Shown: positions 9,331-19,008, counted from the stretch's first letter. The stretch: 64,000 nt of DNA from Clostridium sp. AWRP (GCF_004006395.2 NZ_CP029758.2:2666001-2730000); one strand, 5' to 3'. The notes: generated from the sequence alone by a model not told the origin. Numbers and translations: made by a program.

Positions 9331-12300
9331 TTACAGCATATAACTGTACTTATCTATGCAACTTTTAATTATACATTCCATTTCTTTTGAGATAATATTA
9401 TCCTCACCAACAGTGTACATGACAACTTTGCCGCTTTCCTCTCTAACTTTACAAATGCCTTTTTTAATATCAATAACACAAAATCCCTTATTCGTACTAT
9501 TTTCAAAGTCATTTTCATTCCAGAAGACTGTCACTTTATCTTTATACGGATTTCCCTTATATGGACAGAAAACTGCACAATTTCCACATTCATTACACAT
9601 ACCATCTAGATGTATAATCTGATGAGGAGAAGAAAAGCCTCCTACTTTAATAGCTACATTTGCCCTATTTGGACAAACATCAACGCACAATTCACAAATA
9701 TTGCTGCAGGAAAGACATCTTTTATATTCTTCTTCACAGCTTCCAGGATCACTTAGTATACCCTTTCTACTATATATTTGTTTTTCATCTATAGGGATAA
9801 CTTTTTTTTCAAAATCATTGTTCAATTTTTCTTTTGACAATATATTCTTGGCAACTGCCTTTCCATCTGCTATTGCCTTAACAATAGTGGCCGGTCCACA
9901 TTTAGCATCGCCTGGAATATATACATTGGAAATATTAGTTTCACAAGCCTCATTCAGTTTCGGGAAATCCTTAGAATTTAATTCTATTCCATTTCTATTT
10001 AATAAATCACTATCCACTTTTTCTCCTACGGCAACAATAACCGTATCTGCATCTAATACAACCTCTTTGCCAGTTGAAACAGGACTTCTCCTACCTGAAG
10101 TATCTTTTTCTCCTAATATCATCTCTTCACAAACTAATTTATTATCTTTAATAGCTATCGGTTCAAGAAGTTCTTTAAATACAATGCCATCAGAAATAGC
10201 TAACTTTAATTCTTCAGAATCTGCAGGCATATATTCCTTGGTCCTTCTATATACAATTGAAACAGTATCCACTCCAGCTATTCTCTTGGCTGCCCTTGCT
10301 GCATCCATTGCTACATTTCCGCCTCCAATAATGAAAACATGCTTTCCTAAATCAATGTTTTCTTTTTCTGCTTTATATCTTTCAAGAAACGCGATGGCAT
10401 TCACTGCTTTTTCCTTACCTTCTTTTAAAGATAATTTTCCTGGTTTCCAGGCACCTATTGCTAAGATAATATAATCATATTTTTCTTTCAATCCATCTAT
10501 ATTAAAATTCTCATTAATTCCAAATTTAAATTTCACTCCTTGTTTCTTTACAAGCTCAAAGTCATGGTCAATCATCTCAGACGGAATTCTAAAATCCGGA
10601 ATAACATACCTTACTACACCATAAGGTTTTTCTTTTTTATCCATTACAGTTACATCCATACCATTTCTTCTCAAGAAAAGAGCTGCTGAAAGTCCTGCAG
10701 GACCTGCACCTATAACTGCTACTTTTTTATTATTTCTTATATCTTGAGGTTTGATATTTTCAATGTACTTCTTCTCAGCATTTAAGACAGCAATTTTTTT
10801 CATGTCTCTAATTAAGACAGATGAATCGTAGTCCAATCTAGTACACTTAAACTGGCAATTGTGATTGCAAATAGTTGCTGTAATTGCCGGTGAGGCATTG
10901 TCCTTAGCAATTATAGAAAAGGCTTCATCATATTTCTTTTTACCTACTAAAGCCACATATTCAGGAATTTGCTGATTTATAGGACATCCTATGCTGCAAG
11001 GTGCTGTCATACAATCATAAGTAGGAAGTTCCTCAGAAATTTTTCTACTTTCTACAATTCTTGAGTTTTTAAGATGATGACCATCTTTTAAAGTTTCTTC
11101 TGCCAATTTTGATAACATATCTGTATCTATTCCTGAGAATTTACCTTTAAGCTTTTTCTCTACCTTCTGAGCCATTTGCGTTATTCTCTCATATCCACCT
11201 GGCTTTAAGATAGTGGTTGCAAATGTCACTGGCTGAATTCCTGTAGTTAAAATTTTATCCACATTAAAGAAATCTGCTCCTCCTGAATAGGATACCTGCA
11301 AATCTCCACTAAATTCTTCAGCTAATCTACTGGCCAAGGATATTGTAAGAGGGAAAAGAGAACGTCCTGACATATACATTTCTTCTCCAGGTAATTCTTT
11401 GTTTTCAATTTTGACTGGTAAAGTGTTAGTAAGTTTAACTCCTATTTCTAAATTCAACGTCTTTGCAGTATCTTTCAAACGCTGGAGCATTGCCACAGCG
11501 TCCCCATACTGTAAGTCATTTTTAAAATGATCTCCATTTAATGTTATATAACCATATCCCATTGTGTTAAGCGTATTTCTAACAAATTTTTCTCCTAAAA
11601 GAGTTGGATTCATCTTTATAAAAACATTTAAATTCTTTTCTTTTAGTAAATAATTTGATATCTTTTCTATTTCCTCTGGAGGGCATCCATGCAGCGTAGA
11701 TACTGTAATAGACGAACAGACAATTGGAGATATTTCTTCTAAATCTTTTTCATTAAAATTGGAGAACAAATTCATATGAGAAATAATTACTTTTTTACAC
11801 TCATTCCATACTTTTGTATTAGAGGCATTTCTCATGCCTTCAATGTAGTTATCCATTTTAGAAGATTTAATACCATCTAAATCATATCCTACACTCATAT
11901 TAAACATGAAATCTCTTTGCCTGCTTAAATTAAGTTCCTTCATTAAAATATGAAGCAAGAACCAGGCTTTTATATACTCACAGAAAGCCTCAGATACTTT
12001 TAGTTCCGTAGACCATTCCACATTGTAGCATTCATCTTGTGCACAAATACAAGGTTTAGCTACTGCTAGATCTTCTCCATCAATAACCTGTACTGTTTTT
12101 AATTCAATAAATCGGCTCCCAGTTAAATAGGCAGAGACAATGTTCTGAGTCAATTGAGTGTTTGGCCCAGCAGCAGGTCCAAGGGGTGAAGATAGCTTTT
12201 CACCAAACACTTCAATTGATTTTCCACTTTCATTTTTATAAAATTTATCTTTATGAATTCCAAAAATAGATTCCTTTCCTTTTAATTCTTTTATAACCCA

Positions 12301-12345
12301 AATAAGCATTTTTTCAAAAGAAATAGGGCGCATTCTATCACTCAT
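9331..12345 (-). CDS. ygfK: YgfK: multidomain Fe-S flavoprotein (putative selenate reductase subunit)
   Basis: This is a 1004-residue fusion. Residues 1 to about 430 resemble dihydroorotate/dihydropyrimidine dehydrogenase barrels (SSITVSTLHGCPPEE, IKMNPTLLGEKF, GGADFFNVDKIL). A Cys-rich segment follows (CMTAPCSIGCP near 450). Next is a GltD-like FAD/NADPH module with VIGAGPAGLSAA near 545 and FIIGGGNVAMDAARAA near 670. The C-terminus has 4Fe-4S motifs (CLSCSNICELCVDVCP and CNECGNCAVFCP). The layout is that of dihydropyrimidine dehydrogenase in rearranged order, which fits reductive chemistry on an oxidised purine or ring-opened product. The selenate reductase name comes from E. coli genetics. 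It is second in the ygeW operon. Confidence 0.92.
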   Translation of the reverse strand: MSDRMRPISFEKMLIWVIKELKGKESIFGIHKDKFYKNESGKSIEVFGEKLSSPLGPAAGPNTQLTQNIVSAYLTGSRFIELKTVQVIDGEDLAVAKPCICAQDECYNVEWSTELKVSEAFCEYIKAWFLLHILMKELNLSRQRDFMFNMSVGYDLDGIKSSKMDNYIEGMRNASNTKVWNECKKVIISHMNLFSNFNEKDLEEISPIVCSSITVSTLHGCPPEEIEKISNYLLKEKNLNVFIKMNPTLLGEKFVRNTLNTMGYGYITLNGDHFKNDLQYGDAVAMLQRLKDTAKTLNLEIGVKLTNTLPVKIENKELPGEEMYMSGRSLFPLTISLASRLAEEFSGDLQVSYSGGADFFNVDKILTTGIQPVTFATTILKPGGYERITQMAQKVEKKLKGKFSGIDTDMLSKLAEETLKDGHHLKNSRIVESRKISEELPTYDCMTAPCSIGCPINQQIPEYVALVGKKKYDEAFSIIAKDNASPAITATICNHNCQFKCTRLDYDSSVLIRDMKKIAVLNAEKKYIENIKPQDIRNNKKVAVIGAGPAGLSAALFLRRNGMDVTVMDKKEKPYGVVRYVIPDFRIPSEMIDHDFELVKKQGVKFKFGINENFNIDGLKEKYDYIILAIGAWKPGKLSLKEGKEKAVNAIAFLERYKAEKENIDLGKHVFIIGGGNVAMDAARAAKRIAGVDTVSIVYRRTKEYMPADSEELKLAISDGIVFKELLEPIAIKDNKLVCEEMILGEKDTSGRRSPVSTGKEVVLDADTVIVAVGEKVDSDLLNRNGIELNSKDFPKLNEACETNISNVYIPGDAKCGPATIVKAIADGKAVAKNILSKEKLNNDFEKKVIPIDEKQIYSRKGILSDPGSCEEEYKRCLSCSNICELCVDVCPNRANVAIKVGGFSSPHQIIHLDGMCNECGNCAVFCPYKGNPYKDKVTVFWNENDFENSTNKGFCVIDIKKGICKVREESGKVVMYTVGEDNIISKEMECIIKSCIDKYSYML

Positions 12346-12376
12346 TTATATTCCCCCTAAGATATACTTTTACATT

Positions 12377-13573
12377 TTATTTTGCTAAAAATCTCGGTGG
12401 CTTTGAATCAATAATCTCTGTAAGTGTTTTTACAGGATCTTTCACCTTACTTAAAAAAATCATTGAAGCAACAATGTAAGGTTTATATCCTGCCTGTTTA
12501 TAAAGTTCTTCACGATAACGATCAAATACAGAAGCAGCTACTTCACCTTGCTTGCAGCTTACTCCCGTAATATCTGCAGGTAAACAGTGCATATATAATG
12601 CTTTAGAATCTTTAGTGAGCTTCATCATTTCTTCTGTGCATTCCCAGTCCTTATAATTTGCATTTTGATTTAGCAGCTCTTTTTCAAGTACCTCTATTTC
12701 ATCAAATTTACCTTCTCCATATAAGTTAGTACGCTTTTCCATGGCTGCAAATGGAGCCCAGCTCTTTGGATAAACTATATCTGCATTCTCAAAAGCTTCT
12801 TTCATGGAGTTAGTTTTAATAAACTTACCTCCACTTATCTCAGCATTTTTTCTTGCAACATTCTCTACTTCCGGCAATATATCGTATCCTTCAGGATGTG
12901 CAAGCGTAACTTCCATACCCATTCTCGTCATTAAACCAATAATTCCTTGAGGTACGGATAATGGTTTGCCATAGGAAGGAGAATAGGCCCAAGTCATAGC
13001 TAGTTTTTTGCCTTTAAGATTTTGAGCTCCACCAAAATAATGAATTAAATGGAGTAAATCAGCCATACATTGAGTTGGATGGTCTATATCACACTGAAGG
13101 CTTACAAGGGTAGGGCGCTGTCCAAGAATCCCAGCTTTATATCCCTCTTGAACTGATTCTGATACTTTATGCATATACTTGTTCCCTTTGCCTATAAACA
13201 TATCATCCCTAATGCCTATAACATCTGCCATAAAAGAAATCATATTTGCTGTTTCACGAACAGTTTCGCCGTGAGCAATCTGTGACTTTCCTTCATCAAG
13301 ATCTTGAACCTCCAGGCCAAGTAAATTACATGCACTTGCAAAACTAAATCTTGTTCTTGTGGAATTATCACGGAATAATGAAATTGCTAGTCCACTATCA
13401 AATATACGCGGTGATATATTATTTTCCCTCATCTGTCGTAAAATATCAGCTACTGTAAAAACTGCCTTAAGCTCTTCGTCTGTTTTTTCCCAGGTTAAAA
13501 AAAAATCATTACTATACATATTTTTATAATCTAGTTTTTTTAAATTTTGGATAAGTTCTTTTAATTTTTCCAT
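12377..13573 (-). CDS. ygeW: YgeW family knotted carbamoyltransferase
   Basis: This 398-residue protein of the aspartate/ornithine transcarbamylase superfamily has the carbamoyl-phosphate loop STRTR at residues 71-75, HPTQCMADLLHL near 165-178 and HCLPADI near the C-terminus. YgeW is a trefoil-knotted carbamoyltransferase whose substrate was long unknown. In purine degradation the reverse, phosphorolytic direction would release carbamoyl phosphate for the carbamate kinase downstream. It is the first gene of a five-gene operon (ygeW-ygfK-ssnA-ygeY-arcC). The start ATG 13573 follows AGGAGG, and the promoter with its palindromic operator lies 96-146 bp upstream. Confidence 0.92.
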   Translation of the reverse strand: MEKLKELIQNLKKLDYKNMYSNDFFLTWEKTDEELKAVFTVADILRQMRENNISPRIFDSGLAISLFRDNSTRTRFSFASACNLLGLEVQDLDEGKSQIAHGETVRETANMISFMADVIGIRDDMFIGKGNKYMHKVSESVQEGYKAGILGQRPTLVSLQCDIDHPTQCMADLLHLIHYFGGAQNLKGKKLAMTWAYSPSYGKPLSVPQGIIGLMTRMGMEVTLAHPEGYDILPEVENVARKNAEISGGKFIKTNSMKEAFENADIVYPKSWAPFAAMEKRTNLYGEGKFDEIEVLEKELLNQNANYKDWECTEEMMKLTKDSKALYMHCLPADITGVSCKQGEVAASVFDRYREELYKQAGYKPYIVASMIFLSKVKDPVKTLTEIIDSKPPRFLAK

Positions 13574-13668
13574 AAGATATGCCTCCTAATTGCAATGATT
13601 GAATTAGTATATTTTAACATTTTAATATCGATATATTTTGTCTTAGATATGGTATATTTAAAAGTTGG

Positions 13669-13719
13669 ACTAACTAGTTAGTATAATTTGATTTTATAAT
13701 AATAAAATATCTTTGTCAA
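13669..13719 (-). promoter_or_regulatory. ygeW operon promoter with TetR-type operator
   Basis: On the minus strand, -35 TTGACA (13719-13714), a 17-bp spacer and -10 TAAAAT (13696-13691) are followed after 8 bp by the perfect 14-bp palindrome ACTAACTAGTTAGT (13682-13669). The operator would overlap the first transcribed bases, so a bound repressor should block initiation or early elongation. The same geometry recurs at 13806-13856, 15517-15567 and 32339-32389. Confidence 0.8.
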
Positions 13720-13805
13720 CATTAAAATATTTTTCTTTTAAAGTAAAATAATGTTTAATATTACTTAGAGTTTCTATATTGTACAATTTTTGTTTAATTA
13801 CAATA

Positions 13806-13856
13806 TTGACAAAATACTATTAATATTATTAGAATAAATTATACTAACTAGTAAAT
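13806..13856 (+). promoter_or_regulatory. Permease promoter with TetR-type operator
   Basis: TTGACA (13806-13811), 17 bp, TTAGAA (13829-13834; TAGAAT if the spacer is 18), then 8 bp to ACTAACTAGTAAAT (13843-13856). The left half of the operator is perfect and the right half differs at two positions. It is divergent from the ygeW promoter. Confidence 0.75.
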
Positions 13857-14106
13857 CCATTTTATATTTACAATTCACTATAATGCTTTGCTGTAATGTG
13901 TTTACCTATTACTTCTCAGGTACAGGCATCTTAGATATCTAACTCGACTCTTATTCCCTTAAAAAAACAAAAACCAAAATTCATCATTTTTATTAATTTC
14001 TTTTATGATATGTATAAGGTCGAGTATTAGATTAGATAGTAATTAATTCAACTTTCATATGTGCAAAAGTTGAAATATTAAATAAATTTAATAGGGGGTT
14101 TTACAA
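13857..14106 (+). other. Long structured leader of the permease gene
   Basis: About 250 nt separate the likely transcription start from the permease ATG. ATCTAACTCGACTCTTAT (from about 13937) can pair imperfectly with ATAAGGTCGAGTATTAGAT (about 14014-14032). A second hairpin, TTCAACTTT...AAAGTTGAA, lies at 14048-14075. The ribosome site AGGGGG precedes ATG 14107. No purine riboswitch core was recognised. The second hairpin resembles ends of the family A repeats, so part of the leader may be a repeat remnant. Confidence 0.35.
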
Positions 14107-15462
14107 ATGTCAGAACAATCTGTAAAAAATGTAGACAAAGTAAACGAAATGCTTCCTCTTCCAAAACTTTTTACCTTAGGACTACAGCACGTACTTGCAA
14201 TGTATGCAGGTGCTGTAGCCGTACCTTTACTTATTGGTGCTTCTGTAGGTTTGACACCCAGACAATTAGAACTTTTAGTAGCTGCAGATTTATTTACTTG
14301 TGGTATTGCAACTTTAATTCAAGCAATTGGTATAGGACCTTATGTAGGCATTAAGCTGCCTGCAATTTTAGGGTGTACTTTCGCTGCTGTTGGTCCACTT
14401 ATTATTATCGGCAAAAGTTATGGGATGCCAACAGCCTATGGTTCCATAATAGTAGCAGCTCTTGTTGTGGTATTAATTGCACCAATATACGGAAAAGTGT
14501 TAAGATTTTTTCCAACAGTTGTAACAGGTACAGTAGTCACTATGATAGGTCTTTCTCTAATTAACGTGGGCATTAATAGTATTGGTGGTGGTTCAGGAGC
14601 TAAAGATTTTGGAAGCATTTCTAATCTTTTACTCGGCGCATTTGTAATGATAGTTGTTATATTCTCCAATAAATTCTTTAAAGGATTTTTTCAAGCAATT
14701 TCTGTTTTAAATGGAATTATTTTAGGCACAATAGTGGCTGCATTTATGGGGAAAGTAGATTTTTCAGTAGTTGCAAGTGCACAATGGATAAGTTTTGTTC
14801 GTCCATTAAATTTTGGTATACCAAAATTTAATCTTGCCTCTATTATTATGATGACCTTTGTCATGCTTACAGTAATGATCGAATCAACTGGAACATATCT
14901 TGGAATAGGTAGAATATGCGAAAGAAAAATTACAGAAAATGACATCGTACGAGGCCTTAGAGCTGAAGGACTTGCCACAATTCTAGGTGGTATTTTCAAT
15001 TCCTTTCCTTACACAACATTCAATCAAAATTTGGGACTTCTAGCTTTAAGTAAAGTAAAAAGTCGTTTTGTAGTAATCGTTTCCGGTTTTATTCTCATAT
15101 GTCTTGGATTGATCCCTAAATTTGCAGCTTTAGCTACAATCATTCCCCAACCTGTTATAGGTGGAGCTACAACCATAATGTTTGCAATGGTAGCCGTAGC
15201 CGGTATACAAATGCTCTCAAGTGTAGACTTCGACAAGAATTCAAATATGCTGGTTGTTGCCTGCTCTATTGGCATAGGTCTTGGAGTTACTATTGTTCCT
15301 AATATACTTGATCATACTCCTCAATTTTTCAAATCAATCTTCAGTAGTGGTATAGTTTCTGCGTCTGTAGTTGCAATAATTCTCAATGCATTTTTAAATC
15401 ACGGTGAAAAAAATGTTACTAATATTGAAGTCTCCTCTGAAAATACTCCACAAAAATATTAG
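14107..15462 (+). CDS. NCS2 family xanthine/uric acid permease
   Basis: This 451-residue integral membrane protein has about 14 hydrophobic segments. It carries nucleobase-cation symporter-2 signatures: LGLQHVLAMYAGAVAVP near the N-terminus, MIESTGTYLGIGRI near residue 257 (substrate-binding Glu) and FNQNLGLLALSKVKSR near 305. The QN-x-G motif and overall pattern fit xanthine/urate transporters (PbuX, UacT type) rather than the AzgA type. It is expected to import xanthine or uric acid with protons or Na+. It is transcribed divergently from the ygeW catabolic operon and shares its regulatory palindrome, as expected for uptake of the pathway substrate. Confidence 0.9.
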   Translation: MSEQSVKNVDKVNEMLPLPKLFTLGLQHVLAMYAGAVAVPLLIGASVGLTPRQLELLVAADLFTCGIATLIQAIGIGPYVGIKLPAILGCTFAAVGPLIIIGKSYGMPTAYGSIIVAALVVVLIAPIYGKVLRFFPTVVTGTVVTMIGLSLINVGINSIGGGSGAKDFGSISNLLLGAFVMIVVIFSNKFFKGFFQAISVLNGIILGTIVAAFMGKVDFSVVASAQWISFVRPLNFGIPKFNLASIIMMTFVMLTVMIESTGTYLGIGRICERKITENDIVRGLRAEGLATILGGIFNSFPYTTFNQNLGLLALSKVKSRFVVIVSGFILICLGLIPKFAALATIIPQPVIGGATTIMFAMVAVAGIQMLSSVDFDKNSNMLVVACSIGIGLGVTIVPNILDHTPQFFKSIFSSGIVSASVVAIILNAFLNHGEKNVTNIEVSSENTPQKY

Positions 15463-15516
15463 TAGTGCCTGTTAAAAGCACGCAATCTACTATTTAAAAC
15501 CATTCATGCCAATATA

Positions 15517-15567
15517 TTGACATGAAGATAATTCAGAATTATAATAAAAGTGGATTAACTAGTTAGT
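15517..15567 (+). promoter_or_regulatory. ygeX promoter with TetR-type operator
   Basis: TTGACA (15517-15522), 17 bp, TATAAT (15540-15545), 8 bp, then ATTAACTAGTTAGT (15554-15567), one base off the perfect 14-mer. Both promoter boxes are consensus, so repression rather than activation is the likely control. Confidence 0.8.
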
Positions 15568-15619
15568 AATGTTTATTTAAAATTGATTTATTATTAAAAA
15601 TTTATAATTTGGAGGCGAC

Positions 15620-16807
15620 TTGTTGTTGAAATGGATTGTTAATAATAAAAAAGATGTTAAAGCACATACACCTTTATTAAGCAAAAAAAATTTATGTGAA
15701 GTTAAAACTTTCCATGAAAGTTTTGAACAATATAAAAAAACTCCTCTTGTTAAGTTGGATGGATTGGCAAACTTTTTAGGACTATCTAATATCTTTGTAA
15801 AAGATGAATCTTTTCGTTTTGGATTAAATTCATTTAAAGTGCTGGGAGCTTCTTATGCCATAGGAAAACATCTCGCACAAAAATTAGACAAGGATATATC
15901 AGAACTTCCATTTTCAGTACTAAAATCTGAGAAAGTAAAAAGTGATTTAGGGGACATTACTTTTGTTGCCACTACAGATGGAAATCATGGACGAGGGGTA
16001 GCCTGGATGGCAAAACAAATGGGATACAAGTGTATTGTGTACATGCCTAAAGGAAGCACTCAAAACAGATTAAACAACATAGCTGAATTTGGCGCAGATG
16101 TCAGTATAACTGATTGGAATTACGATGATGCAGTACGTTTTACAGCCCAGCAAGCTTCTAAAAATGGATGGGAAATCATTCAAGATACAGCTTGGAAAGG
16201 ATATACTGAAATTCCCAAATGGATCATGACAGGATATTCTACTCTAGCACAAGAAGCTATTGAACAGTTACATGGAACTATTCCAACTCATATATTTTTA
16301 CAAGCAGGTGTAGGAGCCTTTGCTTCAGTTATAGCAAGTGTATTTGTTTCTACATTTGAAAAAAATACACCAAAAATTATCATCGTAGAACCTGAAAAAG
16401 CTGATTGTTTTTATAGATCCTGCAAAGCAGGTAAAATTGAGGCGGTCACAGGAGAAATGAATACGATAATGGCTGGACTTGCCTGTGGTGAACCTAACCC
16501 TATGGGCTGGGATATCTTGAAATACTGTGCTGATGTATTTGTATCAGTCCCTGACTGGGTAACAGCAAGAGGAATGCGTGTCTTAGGAAATCCTCTTAAA
16601 GGTGATGATAGAATAATATCTGGAGAATCAGGAGCTGTAACAGCAGGACTCCTATCCATTTCTTCAAAGGATAAATATAGGGACTTACGTGAAACATTGA
16701 AACTTGATGAAAATTCTAACGTTTTACTCATTAGTACAGAAGGAAATACTGATCCGAAGGTATATAGAAACATTACTTGGGATGGTGACTATCAAAGTTT
16801 AATATAA
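15620..16807 (+). CDS. ygeX: 2,3-diaminopropionate ammonia-lyase
   Basis: This 395-residue fold-type II PLP enzyme has the Schiff-base Lys in NSFKVLGASYA (about residue 73), TTDGNHGRGVAW and the glycine-rich loop LQAGVGAFASV. YgeX/DpaL converts 2,3-diaminopropionate to pyruvate and two ammonia. In the purine pathway this makes pyruvate from the C2-C3 skeleton left after ring opening. Translation starts at one of three consecutive TTG codons (15620, 15623, 15626). The GGAGG at 15611-15615 is best spaced (7 nt) for the second, so the protein may be one residue shorter. It is monocistronic, with its own regulated promoter and a giant hairpin repeat downstream. Confidence 0.93.
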   Translation: MLLKWIVNNKKDVKAHTPLLSKKNLCEVKTFHESFEQYKKTPLVKLDGLANFLGLSNIFVKDESFRFGLNSFKVLGASYAIGKHLAQKLDKDISELPFSVLKSEKVKSDLGDITFVATTDGNHGRGVAWMAKQMGYKCIVYMPKGSTQNRLNNIAEFGADVSITDWNYDDAVRFTAQQASKNGWEIIQDTAWKGYTEIPKWIMTGYSTLAQEAIEQLHGTIPTHIFLQAGVGAFASVIASVFVSTFEKNTPKIIIVEPEKADCFYRSCKAGKIEAVTGEMNTIMAGLACGEPNPMGWDILKYCADVFVSVPDWVTARGMRVLGNPLKGDDRIISGESGAVTAGLLSISSKDKYRDLRETLKLDENSNVLLISTEGNTDPKVYRNITWDGDYQSLI

Positions 16808-16820
16808 ATAACCTAAATGA

Positions 16821-17045
16821 AAAATAAACTTATACTCCGCATATTTTTACAACCACAAGCCCTGTTAAACATTTTGATAAGTCTAAGCAGAAAATTTATA
16901 CAAATCTAGGACTTTTGAAAACTCGTACCTCAAACAATTCAAAAGTCCTAAGTTTTGTATATAAATTTTCCACTAAGACTTATATGCAAAATGTTTAAAT
17001 GTGCTTGTTTATTGTAAAAATATTTCTACGTATAAGTTTATTTTT
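16821..17045. repeat. 225-bp near-perfect inverted repeat (hairpin MITE, family C)
   Basis: Two arms of about 100 bp (left 16821-16919, right 16936-17045) pair almost throughout around a 16-nt loop. They start and end with AAAATAAACTTATA and TATAAGTTTATTTT. The centre stem is CTAGGACTTTTGAA / TTCAAAAGTCCTA. The same terminal sequences bound the smaller element at 58066-58164. It is non-coding. It may act as a terminator for ygeX, but the size and termini suggest a miniature inverted-repeat element. Confidence 0.7.
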
Positions 17046-17056
17046 ATATAGTGAGT

Positions 17057-17211
17057 ACTCAACTTTCACACATGTAAAGTTTCGACTTAATATAAAAGAA
17101 TTACCAAGCAGCTTTTCAAAGGACAGAGGACAAAGGACAGAGGACAATGAAGGTAAGTTTTCCTTCCTTACGTAAGAAAACTAATTTGTTTTTAAGCTGC
17201 AAAAGTTGAGT
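17057..17211. repeat. MITE-like element bounded by ACTCAACTTT / AAAGTTGAGT
   Basis: A 10-bp terminal inverted repeat encloses an inner pair AGCAGCTT / AAGCTGC. It also encloses a 14-bp unit (AGGACAGAGGACAA) present twice in tandem at 17120-17147. The end sequence CAACTTTCACACATGT resembles a motif at the borders of family A copies (41113, 14050). With the hairpin at 16821-17045 it fills the 441-bp gap before the D-aminoacylase gene. Confidence 0.5.
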
Positions 17212-17248
17212 TGATTCTAATTAAAATTTTAAAAAAGAGGTAATTTAA

Positions 17249-18853
17249 ATGTTAGACATTTTAATAAAAAATGGTTTAATTGTAGATGGTACAAATACTA
17301 CTCCTTATACTGCAGATATAGGAATTAAGGATGAAAAAATAATGAGTATAGGGAGAAATATATCAAGTGAAGCAAATGAAGTTATTGATGCCTCTGGATT
17401 AATAGTTTCTCCAGGGTTTATTGATGTACACAGCCATAATGATCTAGTACCTTTTACTTGTGAAAGCCTTAGAAATTCAAAGTTACTTCAAGGGGTTACT
17501 ACTGAACTTGTGGGTCAATGTGGCTTAGGAATTTTTCCATATATAGAAAGTCAGAATACTGCATGGAAAAATTATGTTGTTGGAATAGTTGGAGGTGCTG
17601 ATCTAAAATGGCACTTTTCTGACCTGAATGAGTATATGACTAAAATCAATTCAATGGGATTAAAAAACAATTACGCTTCATTAATTTCTCAGGGTGCTGT
17701 CAGGACAAGTGTAATGGGATTTAGCCCTAAAATACCTACGCAATATGAAATTGACCACATGTGCAGGTTAGTAGATGATGCTATGAGAAAAGGTGCTTTT
17801 GGAATGTCTCTAGGTCTTCAATATATGCCAGGTATTTTTAGCTGCAGAGATGAACTAATTGCTATGTGTAAAGTTGTAAAAAGTTATAATGGAATTGTTA
17901 TGGTTCATGTTAAAAATCACGATAACACTATTAATAATGCTTTAGGAGAAATTATATCGATTGCCAGAGAATCTAATGTAAAGCTTCAGATTTCCCATAT
18001 GAGATCTTATAATTCAAGTAAATTAGGCTTGAATGCTGACTCACTTATCAAAATCATAGAAAAAGCAATTGATGACGGTATAGACATTACTTTTGATGAA
18101 CATCCCTATCTCTCCGGCAGTACCTTAATGACTCAACTTTTACCACCCTGGCTTACAAAAGAAGGAGAAGGTACCTTATTAGAAAAATTAAAGGATGCTA
18201 AAGTATTAAATAGAGTTAAAAATGAACTTTCTAATACAAAGATACATTACCCTGCGTGGGATAATTACAGTGCAATAGCTGGTTGGGATGGTATACTCAT
18301 CACTTCACTTAAAAAAGATAAAAATTTGAAGTACATTGGAAAAACCGTTGGCGACATTTCAAAAGACTTGAGAATACACCCGGTAGACTTTATATCTAAA
18401 CTACTTATTGAAGAAAATGCAGGAATTGGAATAGTAACCTTAAACATATTTTCAGAAGAAGACACTATAAAACTCATACGCCATCCTCTACAGATGGTAT
18501 GTTCAGATAGCATACCTGCAGGTGTTCCACATCCACGTTTCTATGGTAATTATCCTCTTTTCATAGGTAAATTTGTACGACAAAAAAAGGCTATTAGCCT
18601 TGAAAATGCCATATACAAATCAACATTATTTCCTGCAGTTACTCTAGGTTTAAAAAATATTGGTAAATTAGCTCCTAACAATATAGCAGACATCACTATA
18701 TTTGATTTTGACAAAATCACAGGTTATGAAGATTATAACAGCCCAACTAAACCGCCTGTTGGTGTAAAATATGTGTTGTTAAACGGAAAACTTGCTGTAA
18801 AAAATAGGATTGTATGTAAAGGAAATTACGGTAGAGTTATAAGGCACACGTAA
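17249..18853 (+). CDS. D-aminoacylase / N-acyl-D-amino-acid deacylase family amidohydrolase
   Basis: This 534-residue protein of amidohydrolase subtype III has DVHSHND near residue 68, the metal-bridging Cys in VGQCGLG near 97, MVHVKNHDN and QISHMRSY for the other His ligands, and CSDSIPAG with the catalytic Asp. Relatives deacylate N-acyl-D-amino acids or N-carbamoyl and dihydroorotase-like compounds. In this island it may remove an N-acyl (formyl or carbamoyl) group from a ring-opened purine fragment. That is inferred from position only. GAGG lies 8 nt before ATG 17249. No TetR-type palindrome was found upstream, unlike its neighbour ygeX, so its control differs. Confidence 0.85.
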   Translation: MLDILIKNGLIVDGTNTTPYTADIGIKDEKIMSIGRNISSEANEVIDASGLIVSPGFIDVHSHNDLVPFTCESLRNSKLLQGVTTELVGQCGLGIFPYIESQNTAWKNYVVGIVGGADLKWHFSDLNEYMTKINSMGLKNNYASLISQGAVRTSVMGFSPKIPTQYEIDHMCRLVDDAMRKGAFGMSLGLQYMPGIFSCRDELIAMCKVVKSYNGIVMVHVKNHDNTINNALGEIISIARESNVKLQISHMRSYNSSKLGLNADSLIKIIEKAIDDGIDITFDEHPYLSGSTLMTQLLPPWLTKEGEGTLLEKLKDAKVLNRVKNELSNTKIHYPAWDNYSAIAGWDGILITSLKKDKNLKYIGKTVGDISKDLRIHPVDFISKLLIEENAGIGIVTLNIFSEEDTIKLIRHPLQMVCSDSIPAGVPHPRFYGNYPLFIGKFVRQKKAISLENAIYKSTLFPAVTLGLKNIGKLAPNNIADITIFDFDKITGYEDYNSPTKPPVGVKYVLLNGKLAVKNRIVCKGNYGRVIRHT

Positions 18854-19008
18854 TTATATTTAAGTTAAGAGTTAAATATTAAAAATTAATAGTTACTAAT
18901 ATTTTAATTTAATATTATATTTTCCATAAATTTATTTTATTGCCATACGATATAACATGAAGTTAATGACTATAATTATACTTATAGAAACTTAATGGGA
19001 GGAGTATT

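Noticed and set aside
9701..10474. Long plus-strand open frame (257 codons) opposite ygfK
   Set aside because: It lies fully antisense to the conserved flavoprotein domain of ygfK, has no ribosome site and a composition expected of a reverse-frame shadow.
13857..14106. Purine (guanine/adenine-type) riboswitch before the NCS2 permease
   Set aside because: The conserved three-way-junction core sequence and loop motifs are not present; only generic hairpins were found.
17120..17147. CRISPR-like repeat
   Set aside because: Only two directly adjacent 14-bp units without spacers; it is a tandem repeat within a MITE-like element.
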